This document shows, one piece after another, positions 1-6,432 of a stretch of 9,047 bases of DNA (within the stretch, counting starts at the first letter, position 1; every line of letters starts with the position of its first letter). The notes beneath the pieces are model-generated. The model worked only from the letters and a program-made list of their open reading frames with translations, had not been told where the DNA came from and did no database searches. The DNA is from an uncultured Prevotella sp. (GTDB taxonomy: Bacteria; Bacteroidota; Bacteroidia; Bacteroidales; Bacteroidaceae). The translations under genes and the position numbers were made by a program. The stretch covers positions 1-9,047 of the forward strand of contig USSA01000117.1 of assembly GCA_900557255.1 (NCBI GenBank). Direction: 5' to 3'.

Positions 1-3
1 GGT

Positions 4-1029
4 ATGAAAAATAAATCATTTATCGGCATCGACATCTCAAAAAATGTCATTGACGTATCAATTTTCTGTGAAGAAACCCCAATTAAGGACTTTTCTCACG
101 ATGTATTCAACAATTCCCGCAAGGGATTTGGCGAAATGTGCACATGGCTCAAGAAGAATCATGTGGTTCTCTCGAACTGTCTCTTCGGAATGGAGTTCAC
201 CGGTAGCTACTCTATGGAGCTGGAGAAGTTTCTTACGGCCAGGAAGTATCAATTCTGCATGCTCTCCACCCATACGGTAAAGCATTATCCCATGGGTCCC
301 AAGGACAAGAACGACAAGATTGACTCTGCCAAGATTGCCGACTTTCTCTACCGCTATAATGGTACTGAATGTGTCAAGCCTTATAAAATGCCTGACAAGA
401 CCATGCAGAGACTCAAGACTCTGATGAATGAGCGTAAGTTCCTGGTGGAACAGCGTACATGCTTCATGAACAGAAGACAGCTGTGCACCACAAAGGAAGA
501 CACCCAGTTATATGATGGCTACATCAAGAAACTCAGCCGTGACATTGAGAACATCGAGTTGGAAGAACAGAAGTTGCTGGCTACAGACGATAGCCTCTTG
601 TCTACTTACAAGAATCTTCTGACAATACCGGGAATAGGCTTCGTCAATGCCATAAATGTCATTGTCATTACCCGAAACTTTACCGCTTTTGAAACAGCAA
701 GGCAATATGCCAGTTATGTTGGCGTGGCACCGCACTTCCGCACTTCAGGCACCAGTGTGAAATGGCGTCCCCGACCTTCAGCACGCTGTGATGGTCAGGC
801 GAAAGCAGATCTATCCATGGCGGCCACAGTTGTTGTACAATATGATGCAGAGTTACAATCATTTTATAACCGTAAATTAGGAGGTAAGCAAGATTCAGAC
901 ACAAAACGCAAGGCATTGAATGCCGTTAAGTTCAAACTTGTTCTCAGAATGTTCGCTATAGGTAAGCAGAACAGAAAATGGGAACCGTTGGATTCAAAGA
1001 GCAGCAATGAAAAACTTGCAATATCATAA
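4..1029 (+). CDS. IS110-family DEDD transposase (RNA-guided recombinase family)
   Basis: This 341-aa protein catalyses excision and insertion of the element. The N-terminal RuvC-like DEDD domain is visible: D10 in GIDIS, E64 in GMEFTGS, and D104/D107 in NDKIDSAKIADF. A mostly helical stretch follows at about 130-200. The C-terminal Transposase_20 domain starts with the helix-hairpin-helix-like TIPGIGFVNA (207-216). It continues to YVGVAPHFRTSG, where S248 sits at the position of the family's catalytic serine. All four acidic residues and the serine are present and the length is normal, so it looks intact. The ATG at 4 is chosen because the RuvC core begins only nine residues later. Known IS110/IS1111 enzymes use an RNA transcribed from a non-coding end of the element; here only the downstream end can be examined. 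Confidence 0.95.
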   Translation: MKNKSFIGIDISKNVIDVSIFCEETPIKDFSHDVFNNSRKGFGEMCTWLKKNHVVLSNCLFGMEFTGSYSMELEKFLTARKYQFCMLSTHTVKHYPMGPKDKNDKIDSAKIADFLYRYNGTECVKPYKMPDKTMQRLKTLMNERKFLVEQRTCFMNRRQLCTTKEDTQLYDGYIKKLSRDIENIELEEQKLLATDDSLLSTYKNLLTIPGIGFVNAINVIVITRNFTAFETARQYASYVGVAPHFRTSGTSVKWRPRPSARCDGQAKADLSMAATVVVQYDAELQSFYNRKLGGKQDSDTKRKALNAVKFKLVLRMFAIGKQNRKWEPLDSKSSNEKLAIS

Positions 1030-1030
1030 G

Positions 1031-1190
1031 TCCGAAACAAGTGAACTATAGCAGTCTGTGCTACTGCCATTTAGAGTCTTGTAAAGACACAAACACGGAT
1101 AACTAATTAGGAATCTAGCCACACGCTATTAAAAGAACGAGTTCCGTGTTGATTTGTAACAGAAAAGTCAATTATGACCATTTCTGCTAC
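1031..1190 (+). ncRNA. Candidate bridge (seeker) RNA region of the IS110 element
   Basis: Between the transposase stop and about 1190 several stem-loops lie in a row. TAGCA/TGCTA (1049-1053/1059-1063) competes with GCAGT/ACTGC (1051-1055/1063-1067). GTCTT/AAGAC has a 3-nt loop (1076-1080/1084-1088). An 8-bp stem AACACGGA/TCCGTGTT (1092-1099/1143-1150) encloses an inner hairpin TAGC/GCTA (1116-1119/1125-1128), leaving about 12-16 unpaired bases on each side. A last hairpin pairs 1160-1165 with 1181-1186 and 1167-1170 with 1175-1178. An outer stem, two-sided internal loop and tip hairpin is the architecture known for guide loops of bridge RNAs. A downstream location is known for the IS1111 group. 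Transcription and the RNA ends are inferred. Confidence 0.45.
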
Positions 1191-1347
1191 CGATATTTTA
1201 GTGCCTGTATGTTCCAAAATACCTCTTTTGTATTTATTAACACAAAAAGTTGCTCAAAAATTTGGCTATGTCTTAGGAATCAAAGAAGAAATCCAATATG
1301 TCTTTTTTCTCTTCATCCATATAGTTAATATTTTAAATCATTATGGC

Positions 1348-1800
1348 TTAAAAAGGAATCACTATACCTGGATTGTGCGATAACAATATTTTCTCCTGAA
1401 AGTACGAAGGATTGTATGAAATGATTCTTTTTCCTCCAGAATGCGTAGAGGAGACCAGAGACTTGTACCTGCCTTCCCAGCTTTTAAAAGCCTCTTCCGA
1501 ATATACTTCTTGTGAGTACAGTTCGTCGAGTTCCTTTTCCCGGCGTACTTTCTCATTGAGAAATGATTTTCGTGAATTGCCTAGCTCTTCATATTTGCTT
1601 TTGGAGCACAATACATATGAAGAGAATGGCATTTCCCTGGCTCTTTTCTCCATCAAATCAATATCGCTAACCAGGTTTTCCACATGAGCTTCCCTTATCC
1701 AAGCCAATGCTCGCCTTGTTGGTTTTGCAGTTTCTTGCATGAAGTCAGAATATGCCCATTTTTTAAGTGGACCCAGAAATAATTTAATCATTGCTGACAT
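1348..1800 (-). CDS. Hypothetical protein, 150 aa, not recognised
   Basis: An unrecognised protein of 150 residues beginning MSAMIKLFLG. There is no signal peptide and no membrane segment. The middle (about 36-113) is charged and probably helical, with runs such as EKVRREKELDELYSQEVY. The C-terminal part is richer in G, S, H and aromatic residues (STHSGGKR near 119). No catalytic motif is evident. It is a single gene between the insertion sequence and the divergently transcribed Memo gene, whose promoter starts about 20 bp away. No good TAnnTTTG box was seen ahead of it. The ATG at 1798-1800 is the first in frame. The reading frame has ordinary codon use and is longer than its antisense shadows, so it is probably real, but its function cannot be assigned. 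Confidence 0.6.
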   Translation of the reverse strand: MSAMIKLFLGPLKKWAYSDFMQETAKPTRRALAWIREAHVENLVSDIDLMEKRAREMPFSSYVLCSKSKYEELGNSRKSFLNEKVRREKELDELYSQEVYSEEAFKSWEGRYKSLVSSTHSGGKRIISYNPSYFQEKILLSHNPGIVIPF

Positions 1801-1821
1801 TTTTGCATTTTTTTAGCTGGA

Positions 1822-1855
1822 TTTGTACATTCTATCATATTATTTTGTATCTTTG
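1822..1855 (+). promoter_or_regulatory. Bacteroidota-type promoter for the amr genes
   Basis: TATCTTTG at 1848-1855 matches the Bacteroidota -7 consensus TAnnTTTG exactly. TTTG at 1822-1825 is a -33 candidate, at a 22-bp spacing that is slightly longer than usual. The predicted start of transcription near 1862 places any reading frame start at 1823 upstream of the mRNA. This decides in favour of the ATG at 1898 for the following gene. Confidence 0.6.
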
Positions 1856-1897
1856 CCAAAAGGATGGAAAGTTGCCATTCTTCTCACGCTTTTAGAT

Positions 1898-3373
1898 ATG
1901 AGAAAAATTGTTTTAGTTGTTTTATTAACCATGTGTATGATGATGGAAGCAAAGATACGTAAACCTGCCGTAGCAGGACAATTTTATGCGGGCGATGCTC
2001 AGGAACTTCGCCACGACTTGAAGGAGTGTTTTCTGCAATGCAAGGCTTCACCCTTGAAACCTGTGCAAGCTATCATTGTCCCACATGCCGGTTATGTCTT
2101 CTCTGGCGTAACCACAGCATCTGCTTTTGCCTGCATCCAACCAGACGCGCAATATGAACACATTTTTTTGTTGGGGCCTAGTCATCATGTTTATCTTGAC
2201 AAAGCTTCGGTGAATATTGAAGCGACAGAATATGCAACGCCACTTGGTAATGTCCCGGTGGATACTGCACTCTGCAAATCTCTGTTGGAACAGAGCGATG
2301 CTTTTACCTATAATAATAAGGCACACGACAGCGAGCACTGTCTGGAAGTGGAGCTTCCTTTCTTGCAGTATCACTTCAAGAAGGTAGTTCCCATCGTTCC
2401 AATCATCATTGCCACGCAAAAGTTGAGCATACTTCAAGAGATAGCCCGTGTCCTCCAGCCATATATGAACGAAAGAAATCTGTTTGTCATCAGTAGTGAT
2501 TTCTCACATTATCCAGCTTATCTTGATGCCAAAAGGGTGGATGGACTTACTAAGGATGCCATCATGACGGGCAAGGCGGAAACATTCGTAAAAGCCATCT
2601 TGCACAACCAGGAATTGAACATCAACAGTCTTGCCACAAGTGCTTGTGGAGAAGCGGCTATTGCCACACTTCTGATGATGACAGAAAATGATGCCAACAT
2701 CCATCCACATCACATCATGTACCGCAATTCGGGTGATTCGCCCTACGGAGGAAAGGATAGGGTAGTGGGGTATCATTCATTTATCTTTACAATAGATGAA
2801 GTAAAGCCGGTTGAATCAAGAGAAAAAGACGAGGCAAACTTTTCACTAAGTGACGAAGACAAAAAGATGCTCAAGGGGATAGCTTACGATGCCATCAGGA
2901 TGACCTTGGAGGGTAGGAGTTATCAATTTCCCAGTCATTTGTCGGAAAAACTAAAGACCCTATGTGGAGCTTTTGTATCTCTGCATAAGCACGGCAGGCT
3001 GAGAGGTTGCATCGGACATTTCGGAGAGGATATGCCACTCTATAAGACGGTCTGCCAAATGGCGAAGGCTGCAGCCTTTGAAGACCCAAGATTTCCAGCA
3101 GTCAATATAACCGAGCTTCCAGACATCGACATAGAGATTTCCGTGCTTACCCCGATGAAGCGCATCCATTCCATCGACAAATTCCAACTGGGCAAGCAAG
3201 GCATTTATATGCGTAAGGGCAATCGTGCAGGAACCTTCTTGCCACAAGTTGCCGATGAGGTGTCTTGGACTAAGGAGGAATTTCTCGGACATTGTGCGCA
3301 AGATAAAGCTGGCATTGGCTGGGAAGGCTGGAGAACTGCCGAACTTTATACCTACGAGGCAATCATATTCTGA
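1898..3373 (+). CDS. amrB-amrA: AmmeMemoRadiSam system fusion protein: Memo (B) plus AMMECR1 (A), with signal peptide
   Basis: This 491-aa fusion joins two families that are usually separate. Residues about 19-298 form a Memo domain, related to class III extradiol dioxygenases. It has VPHAGYVFSG (H63), GPSHH (H96/H97), DFSHY (H204) and SACGEA (C250), which match the positions of human MEMO1 metal ligands H49, H81 and C244. Residues about 315-491 form an AMMECR1 domain with LRGCIG (368-373), AFEDPRFPAV and FLPQVADEVSW. The system's reaction is not established. The start at 1898 is preferred over the longer in-frame ATG at 1823, which lies inside the promoter. It gives MRK followed by a hydrophobic stretch (IVLVVLLTMCMMM) and then EA-K, a plausible signal peptide, implying a periplasmic product. 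The radical SAM partner follows 54 bp downstream on the same strand. Confidence 0.93.
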   Translation: MRKIVLVVLLTMCMMMEAKIRKPAVAGQFYAGDAQELRHDLKECFLQCKASPLKPVQAIIVPHAGYVFSGVTTASAFACIQPDAQYEHIFLLGPSHHVYLDKASVNIEATEYATPLGNVPVDTALCKSLLEQSDAFTYNNKAHDSEHCLEVELPFLQYHFKKVVPIVPIIIATQKLSILQEIARVLQPYMNERNLFVISSDFSHYPAYLDAKRVDGLTKDAIMTGKAETFVKAILHNQELNINSLATSACGEAAIATLLMMTENDANIHPHHIMYRNSGDSPYGGKDRVVGYHSFIFTIDEVKPVESREKDEANFSLSDEDKKMLKGIAYDAIRMTLEGRSYQFPSHLSEKLKTLCGAFVSLHKHGRLRGCIGHFGEDMPLYKTVCQMAKAAAFEDPRFPAVNITELPDIDIEISVLTPMKRIHSIDKFQLGKQGIYMRKGNRAGTFLPQVADEVSWTKEEFLGHCAQDKAGIGWEGWRTAELYTYEAIIF

Positions 3374-3427
3374 TTTTAAACACCCAAAGAATTCAAAATC
3401 GTATGATAAAACAAAAGGTTAGGAAAC

Positions 3428-4315
3428 ATGAAGGAATGTAGATATTATACGAAGATAGAGGAGGGCAAAGATGGAGGCAAGAGCCTGAAGGTAAGATGCG
3501 AGCTTTGCCCCCATCGTTGCGTCATCCCGGATGGAAAGCATGGGATATGTGGAAGCCGATGGAATTTCAAGGGAAAATTGTATTCCATTGTTTATGGCAA
3601 GCCATGTGCCTTGGCAGATGACCCTGTCGAGAAGAAGCCTCTCAATGAGTTTCATCCCGGCACCCGATGCCTGTCCTTGTCATGTACGGGGTGTAACTTT
3701 CGGTGTCTTAACTGTCAGAACTATGACATTTCGCAAGCGCTGCCCTCTGATGTGAATTTTTATGAGCTATCACCCCATGAAATTGTTGACATCGCCATGC
3801 AGCGTCATCTGCCAGGAATTGCATTTACCTATACAGAGCCTCTTACCTATTATGAGTATATCCATGACATAGCGAAGGTATCACATGAGTATGGGTTATG
3901 GAATATTCTCGTCTCGGCAGGTTACATCAATCCAGAGCCCTTGCAGGAACTCCTTCCTTATATAGATGCCGCTAACATAGACATCAAGGCTTTCTCAGAT
4001 ACGATGTATATGCATCAATGTGGTGGACATCTAAAACCAGTACTTGATACCTTGCTAGCCATGCAGAAGTCTGATGTTCATCTGGAGATAACCAATCTCT
4101 TGATTCCAGGTGTCAATGATAGTGAGAAGATGATCAGGAAGATGTGCCGCTGGCTCGTCTTGAATGGCTTTGCCCAGAATCCACTACATTTCAGCAGGTT
4201 CTTCCCTCTTTATAAGATGCAGGATGCTTCTCCAACGCCAAAAGAAACCATATATTTGGCAAAAAGGGTTGCATTGGAAGAAGGGATGAAATTTATTTAC
4301 TTGGGAAATATATAG
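3428..4315 (+). CDS. amrS: AmmeMemoRadiSam system radical SAM enzyme AmrS, probably C-terminally shortened
   Basis: This 295-aa radical SAM protein is the usual partner of Memo and AMMECR1 proteins. The 4Fe-4S motif C-x3-C-x2-C is C89, C93, C96 (CNFRCLNC). An upstream cysteine set at C24, C27, C31 and C41 (CELCPHRC...GICG) is typical of AmrS and related activating-enzyme-like proteins. Later landmarks are FTYTEPLTYYEY (133-144), NIDIKAFS (183-190) and LLIPGVND (224-231), matching the radical SAM TIM-barrel. It sits 54 bp after the fusion gene and is most likely co-transcribed with it. The protein stops right after YLGNI. Family members normally continue into a C-terminal tail with a CxxC-type cluster, so this copy seems truncated. 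All catalytic elements are upstream of the stop. Its substrate is unknown. Confidence 0.92.
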   Translation: MKECRYYTKIEEGKDGGKSLKVRCELCPHRCVIPDGKHGICGSRWNFKGKLYSIVYGKPCALADDPVEKKPLNEFHPGTRCLSLSCTGCNFRCLNCQNYDISQALPSDVNFYELSPHEIVDIAMQRHLPGIAFTYTEPLTYYEYIHDIAKVSHEYGLWNILVSAGYINPEPLQELLPYIDAANIDIKAFSDTMYMHQCGGHLKPVLDTLLAMQKSDVHLEITNLLIPGVNDSEKMIRKMCRWLVLNGFAQNPLHFSRFFPLYKMQDASPTPKETIYLAKRVALEEGMKFIYLGNI

Positions 4316-4480
4316 CAAATATATGATACCTGCACCATTCCATTTGTACCGATTGGAGCTATCATTGGCATCAGCCATGACAAGTTCTTCGTTACAAGCA
4401 AGGTCTGGAATACATGTACACATAAGGATGATTATGATAAATATTCTTTACACTTTTCTTGCTATATCTTACCAATCGTC
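4316..4480 (+). pseudogene. Possible decayed C-terminal tail of amrS after an in-frame TAG
   Basis: Immediately after the amrS stop (TAG, 4313-4315) the same frame stays open. It reads QIYDTC, then GAIIGISHDKFFVTSKV and a further NTC. Spacing and wording resemble the end of AmrS family proteins, where a tail of the form (N)TYCPxCG(A)LLI follows the GN motif. The second cysteine of the expected pair is not conserved here. It could be a neutral remnant, a readthrough extension or coincidence. No other gene is seen in this interval. Confidence 0.35.
4449..4464 (+). repeat. Outlying partial copy of the ATPase-promoter repeat
   Basis: TACACTTTTCTT at 4449-4460 is identical to the first 12 bases of the repeat copy at 5837-5852 and in the same orientation. 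One lies 17 bp beyond the 3' end of the ATPase gene and the other just ahead of its start, so the gene is bracketed by a short direct repeat. Confidence 0.5.
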
Positions 4481-5833
4481 CTAAAGCAACACTTCATCTT
4501 CTGCCTGCTTTGGCTCTATACACATTATATAATAGATAGGCAGATAAGTTATTCCATCCTTCACCTTCACCTGCTGAGTATTGGATAAAACGAAGGCTTG
4601 CTGGATGTTATATTCCTTGACTTGCAGGAACTTATCCAAGGCACTATGCACCTGATAATCCTTACCAGACTTGATTTCTAACGGAAGAACAGAAAGGTGC
4701 TCCATGTCATCTATCAGATAATCTACTTCCCCCGTCTTCTTGTTGTCGTAATAATAAAGATTGAAGCCATGCGCCTTCAACTCCTGTGCCACCACCGTCT
4801 CATAAACGGAACCGAGATTAATACTTGCCACATCATCCATCACCGCCTTGATGTTGGTGCCAAAGAAAATGCCGGTCAGAATACCCACATCGTTCATATA
4901 AAGCTTCAGCAGATTCTTACCACTATTCTCTATCAGAGGGAAACTTGGCTTACTGATAGCCTTCACTTCCAAGGTAATGCCAGAAGAAATCAGATAATCA
5001 AATTCCTCTACATAATCACTCATTCGCTTTCCCTTCTTGTCCTCAATGTCCTTCACCACCACACGTTTTTTCTTGTTTTCCAAATTAGAAGGAACCATAC
5101 TGTAGATGCGCTGAATCTTCAAGCGATTGTGCATCTCCTCATAACGTGCCGCATCCACTCCATAGAGATGATGGATTTCATTCTGAATGGTACGAATAGT
5201 TGTGATATTCTTGGTTGCTAAGAATTCATTGACAGCATCAGGCAATCCACCTACCAGGAGATATTTCTTGAACAAATCTAGAAGTTTGTTATGGATAGCT
5301 TCCGGCATCGACTCCCTTGCAGCAAACTTCTTGCGAATCGCATCAAGCACCAATTGCCCGATTCCATTGGCTATCAGGAACTCTTCAAAGTCTAACGGAT
5401 ACATGTGACGGATAATGATACTGCCTAAAGGAATAGATGATGTTGTCTTAAGCGTAACACCCAGCAACGAACCACTGGCGATATAAGTAAACTTATTATC
5501 TTCACGCAGGAACTTAAGCAAAGTAAGCAAATGATCATAGGCTTGAATCTCATCTATAAATACCAAAGTGTTATTCTTTTCCTTCATCCTATCACCTGCC
5601 ACCGTACTCAAAGCCAAATAGAAATCATCCACCGTCTTAGCGTCAGCAAAAGTCCGGTCTCCAAGCTTATCTGTTTCCATATTCACCTCAATATAGTTGG
5701 GAAAAAGCTTCTTTCCGAATTCTCGGATAATGTACGATTTTCCGATTTGGCGTGCACCATCTACAATCAGAATCTTGTCAGACCCTGATTGTAAGTGACT
5801 TACGATATATTTTTCTATCTTTCTATACAGCAT
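4481..5833 (-). CDS. AAA_14/DUF4143 ATP-binding protein
   Basis: A complete 450-aa P-loop ATPase of the widespread bacterial AAA_14 plus DUF4143 family. The Walker A motif is GARQIGKS (26-33), Walker B is VFIDEIQ (91-97), and ASGS (119-122) matches sensor 1. MYPLDFEEFL (144-153) and VGGLPDAV (194-201) are family signatures. The C-terminal DUF4143 region resembles a PD-(D/E)xK nuclease fold, with E345, GEVDYLI (D371) and EIKSGK (E386, K388) as the possible active-site residues. The biological role of the family is not established; roles in DNA metabolism, toxin-antitoxin-like behaviour or mobile DNA have been proposed. The gene stands alone, convergent with amrS. Its promoter is embedded in 33-bp-spaced direct repeats, suggesting specific, perhaps autogenous, control. 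The first ATG (5831-5833) begins the conserved N-terminus MLYRKIEKYI. Confidence 0.93.
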   Translation of the reverse strand: MLYRKIEKYIVSHLQSGSDKILIVDGARQIGKSYIIREFGKKLFPNYIEVNMETDKLGDRTFADAKTVDDFYLALSTVAGDRMKEKNNTLVFIDEIQAYDHLLTLLKFLREDNKFTYIASGSLLGVTLKTTSSIPLGSIIIRHMYPLDFEEFLIANGIGQLVLDAIRKKFAARESMPEAIHNKLLDLFKKYLLVGGLPDAVNEFLATKNITTIRTIQNEIHHLYGVDAARYEEMHNRLKIQRIYSMVPSNLENKKKRVVVKDIEDKKGKRMSDYVEEFDYLISSGITLEVKAISKPSFPLIENSGKNLLKLYMNDVGILTGIFFGTNIKAVMDDVASINLGSVYETVVAQELKAHGFNLYYYDNKKTGEVDYLIDDMEHLSVLPLEIKSGKDYQVHSALDKFLQVKEYNIQQAFVLSNTQQVKVKDGITYLPIYYIMCIEPKQAEDEVLL

Positions 5834-5836
5834 AAT

Positions 5837-5951
5837 TACACTTTTCTTATGATTTTAACGGTGCAAATATACACTTTTCCTACGAAATAACCAAATAAAA
5901 AATACACTTTTCCTATGAATACGGGGATCGAAAACCACACTTTTCTGAAAG
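5837..5951 (-). repeat. Four direct repeats with exact 33-bp period in the ATPase promoter
   Basis: On the plus strand the core TACACTTTTC(C/T)TA(T/C)GA occurs at 5837-5852, 5870-5885 and 5903-5918. A weaker copy, CACACTTTTCTGAAAG, lies at 5936-5951. Starts are exactly 33 bp apart each time, while the 17 bases between cores are unrelated. As read by the ATPase gene the copies are of the form GGAAAAGTGTA and cover the 5' leader, the promoter spacer and the upstream region. Three-turn phasing suits binding of one protein to the same DNA face. Confidence 0.85.
5864..5895 (-). promoter_or_regulatory. Promoter of the ATPase gene
   Basis: Read on the minus strand, TATATTTG (complement of 5864-5871) fits the -7 consensus. 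TTTG (complement of 5892-5895) lies 20 bp upstream as a -33 box. The repeat copy at 5870-5885 occupies the spacer between the boxes and overlaps the -7 box. Predicted transcription starts near 5857, leaving a leader of about 24 nt that contains another repeat copy. Confidence 0.7.
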
Positions 5952-6120
5952 AAACAGTTTTTTTAAATAAAAATATGAATTTGTACACACACATCACCCC
6001 TTTTTTATTAAAGGAGATTTATGGCAAATTGATAAATATTCACAACATGCTCAATCCTTGTTTTTTCAGGCTTGAGCATATTTTTTCTTATCTACGCAGA
6101 AAGACTGCATACCCATGTTG
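5952..6120. other. Non-coding interval
   Basis: No convincing gene. An 89-codon frame at 5915-6184 (plus) is composition-driven, starts inside the repeat array and runs through a terminator-like hairpin. The only further points are a strong AAAGGAG sequence at 6010-6016 ahead of a three-codon frame (ATG at 6021, encoding M-A-N) and the hairpin listed separately. Confidence 0.5.
6047..6090 (+). terminator. Intrinsic terminator-like hairpin
   Basis: ATGCTCAA (6047-6054) pairs with TTGAGCAT (6072-6079). Up to three more pairs form inside (6056-6058 with 6068-6070) after one mismatch. The tract ATTTTTTCTT follows directly. The orientation is plus. No gene that needs termination is apparent upstream on that strand. 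Confidence 0.45.
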
Positions 6121-6138
6121 TAACTTTGCATCCGAAAA

Positions 6139-6259
6139 CAAGAAATATGGATATTTGGAGGTCAAGCGATGCTTACTTCATTAATGAATCGCTAGTACTG
6201 TTGTAGTACTAGAGCTATGGGTACTCAGCATGGCTATTACCTCCAATTTTCATTGCTTG
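6139..6259. repeat. Large imperfect palindrome
   Basis: Nested complementary arms share a centre near 6200. They are CAAG/CTTG (6139-6142/6256-6259), TTGGAGGT/ACCTCCAA (6155-6162/6239-6246), AGCGATGCT/AGCATGGCT (6165-6173/6227-6235, eight of nine pairs) and CTAGTACT/AGTACTAG (6192-6199/6205-6212, 5-nt loop). A separate perfect palindrome, TTCATTAATGAA, lies at 6177-6188 in the left arm. Such an arrangement can form a long RNA hairpin or a DNA cruciform. Confidence 0.8.
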
Positions 6260-6291
6260 AAGATAGTTTATGGCTGCGATAGATTTGAAGA

Positions 6292-6299
6292 CAAAGGTA
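6292..6299 (-). promoter_or_regulatory. Possible -7 box facing into the palindrome
   Basis: The complement of 6292-6299 reads TACCTTTG, a match to TAnnTTTG. It points left, opposite to the box at 6121, so both could direct transcription into the palindrome from either side. There is no -33 TTTG at a suitable distance, so this may be chance. Confidence 0.25.
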
Positions 6300-6432
6300 T
6301 ACCAGAGAGGTAAGTTCCGATGTAGTTGATTTGCATTTTACGATACTTATTCAGAAATACGAAAAACGTCAACCACAAACCTACTCGGTTGGCTACAGGC
6401 ATTTATTTAGCTGATGTTTAAAAGACTTGTCA

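Larger units (their letters stand above)
1..1190 (+). mobile_element. IS110-superfamily insertion sequence, right part (left end outside window, right end unresolved)
   Basis: The window opens three bases before the start codon of a complete IS110-type transposase, so the left non-coding end is not visible. To the right of the gene is a structured, AT-rich non-coding tail. IS110 elements usually lack terminal inverted repeats and make no clear target duplication, so the right boundary cannot be read by eye. The end at 1190 is only the last of a run of stem-loops. The element could extend to about 1290 or beyond, where the unrelated minus-strand gene begins to be approached. Confidence 0.7.

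Noticed and set aside
1174..1383. Plus-strand 69-codon frame beginning MTISATDILVPV
   Set aside because: No family resemblance, starts inside a hairpin of the IS tail and runs over the 3' end of the minus-strand gene. Composition is that of AT-rich non-coding DNA.
1823..1897. Longer N-terminus for the Memo fusion starting at ATG 1823
   Set aside because: This start lies within the -33 to -7 promoter region, so it would not be in the mRNA. The extra residues are not Memo-like, and the ATG at 1898 gives a normal signal peptide.
4184..4423. Minus-strand 79-codon frame opposite the end of amrS
   Set aside because: It is antisense to a well-supported radical SAM gene and to its decayed tail, with no motif of its own.
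5837..5951. CRISPR array
   Set aside because: The repeated part is only 16 bp, the period is 33 bp, copies are imperfect, there are four units, and no cas gene is near. It fits promoter operators better.
5915..6184. Plus-strand 89-codon frame beginning MNTGIENHTF
   Set aside because: It begins within the repeat array, crosses a terminator-like hairpin and a -7 box, and has no protein-like signature.
6147..6206. Short frame MDIWRSSDAYF... (19 codons) and its mirror MKIGGNSHAEYP on the minus strand
   Set aside because: Both lie in the palindrome arms and look alike in DNA because of the symmetry. Length and content give no support for translation.
6139..6259. Integron attC site
   Set aside because: An imperfect palindrome is present but there is no integrase gene and no recognisable R/L box pair of the attC type.
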